A model generated the notes under the pieces. That model was not told where the DNA came from and searched no databases. It saw nothing but the letters and a program-made list of their open reading frames with translations. A program made the translations under genes and the position numbers. From Staphylococcus devriesei (GTDB lineage Bacteria > Bacillota > Bacilli > Staphylococcales > Staphylococcaceae), in NCBI RefSeq assembly GCF_002902625.1, contig NZ_PPRG01000031.1:19124-83123 (forward strand): DNA of 64,000 nucleotides, written 5' to 3'. Every line of letters begins with the position of its first letter. Position 1 is the first letter of the stretch. Below, one piece after another: positions 63,575-64,000 of the stretch.

Positions 63575-64000
63575 CTAGAATACTTTTGCAATTCTTAAAC
63601 GCTCATACCATATCCAACCGTTGTTATTTTTTGAATAAACACGACACCAACCGTCTTTAACTTCAAATACATAAAATTGGCTATAACCCGCTCTATAAAC
63701 ATCGTTTGTTGTATACCATTCCTTACCTTTAAATTTAACTAAAGTGGCTCCGTAATGATCAACTCTTGCTCTAAATCTAGCCTTAGATGATTTCTTCATA
63801 CTTTTAGGTGGAATACTACCAACTTTTAATCCAGTAGTACTATCTAGTTTGTTTTTTTGGTTAACTATTTGTTTATTCGGTTTATTCGCTAATTTACTTC
63901 CACCTGAAGTTTTGTAAATATCTTTAACGATAAGACGTTCATACCATACAAAACCGTTATTGCTAGCACTGTATACTCTAGCCCAACCATCACGAATTTC
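63575..64000 (-). CDS. phage lysin C-terminus with two SH3b-like cell-wall-binding repeats (cut by window edge)
   Basis: The frame is open from 64000 to the TAG/TAA at 63575, 142 codons; the internal Met at 63799 is not a start. Two units align: DGWARVYSASNNGFVWYERL at the edge and DGWCRVYSKNNNGWIWYERL near the C-terminus, joined by a Lys/Asn/Ser linker. Such SH3b modules end staphylococcal phage amidases and endolysins and bind the pentaglycine-type wall. The catalytic part (CHAP or amidase) is outside the window, so an autolysin is an alternative; the phage-end context favours a lysin. Confidence 0.75.
   Translation of the reverse strand, partial: EIRDGWARVYSASNNGFVWYERLIVKDIYKTSGGSKLANKPNKQIVNQKNKLDSTTGLKVGSIPPKSMKKSSKARFRARVDHYGATLVKFKGKEWYTTNDVYRAGYSQFYVFEVKDGWCRVYSKNNNGWIWYERLRIAKVF

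Larger units (their letters stand above)
61755..64000. mobile_element. end of a prophage integrated at sufB (continues beyond the window)
   Basis: The region after the sufB scar holds paired 12-base direct repeats, several hairpins, a zinc-binding lipoprotein gene on the plus strand and a convergent lysin C-terminus. Lysin then cargo then att site is the right-end order of staphylococcal temperate phages. No integrase is in view; it should lie at the far end beside the intact sufB. A phage-derived island is the alternative. Confidence 0.7.

Noticed and set aside
63575..63799. Stand-alone 74-residue protein starting at 63799
   Set aside because: The frame is open upstream to 64000 and a second SH3b unit lies there, so this is the tail of a larger protein.

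Overview
The window is chromosomal DNA of a staphylococcus, probably a coagulase-negative species; I cannot resolve the species. The evidence is AT-rich DNA, gene content and order of the conserved Staphylococcus core (fabHF, clpB, cdr, addAB, spsAB, pgi, argGH, gluD, rocD, mnhA-G, pepA, ndh, dltXABCD, lipA, the yun genes), protein lengths and start sites that match the S. aureus homologues I recall, and staphylococcal intergenic hairpin repeats.

Layout. 1-1380: start of fabF and all of fabH behind a perfect FapR operator. 1.5-9.8 kb: a small DUF2929 membrane protein, clpB with a CtsR operator, an OatA-like acyltransferase, the Fe-S factor sufT, a Cof-type phosphatase and coenzyme A disulfide reductase. 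9.9-22.2 kb (all minus strand): a small membrane protein, an FAH-family hydrolase, the AddAB recombination nuclease, the inactive/active signal peptidase pair spsA/spsB, a TVP38-family protein and pgi. 22.5-31.5 kb: argGH with a CodY-like box, a truncated MFS gene, gluD, rocD, an old-yellow-enzyme homologue, an S1-domain protein, a cyclophilin and a KapB-like protein. 31.5-37.3 kb: the seven-gene Mnh Na+/H+ antiporter operon. 37.6-46.9 kb: a putatively Zur-controlled flavoprotein, a thioesterase, a Na+/H+ antiporter-family protein, pepA, ndh, sufA, two small conserved proteins, a second NDH-2-like flavoprotein, and nfu. 47.2-51.5 kb: dltXABCD for teichoic acid D-alanylation. 51.9-60.4 kb: hydroxyacid dehydrogenase, HAD, yutE, DUF3055, yutD, lipA, yunDEF and a nitronate monooxygenase. 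60.7-61.2 kb: a low-complexity lipoprotein.

The accessory part starts at about 61.75 kb. Positions 61731-61754 read on the minus strand as the last codons and stop of sufB (ending EMEGSIG), followed in that direction by a strong minus-strand terminator, but the rest of sufB is not there. I read this as the attachment-site scar of a prophage integrated into the 3' end of sufB. Inside the element lie a Zur-box-controlled zinc-binding lipoprotein of the ZnuA/AdcA type with a repeat-encoded His-rich loop, and, convergent to it, the C-terminus of a phage lysin with two SH3b-like repeats that runs off the window. A cargo gene between lysin and att site is the classic position of staphylococcal lysogenic-conversion genes, so a phage-borne, zinc-starvation-induced zinc capture protein is the most interesting candidate here.

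Two themes recur. Fe-S biogenesis: sufT, sufA, nfu, lipA and the sufB 3' end all lie in this window. Zinc: two Zur-box-like palindromes, each placed on a promoter, one in the core (37.6 kb) and one in the element (62.3 kb).
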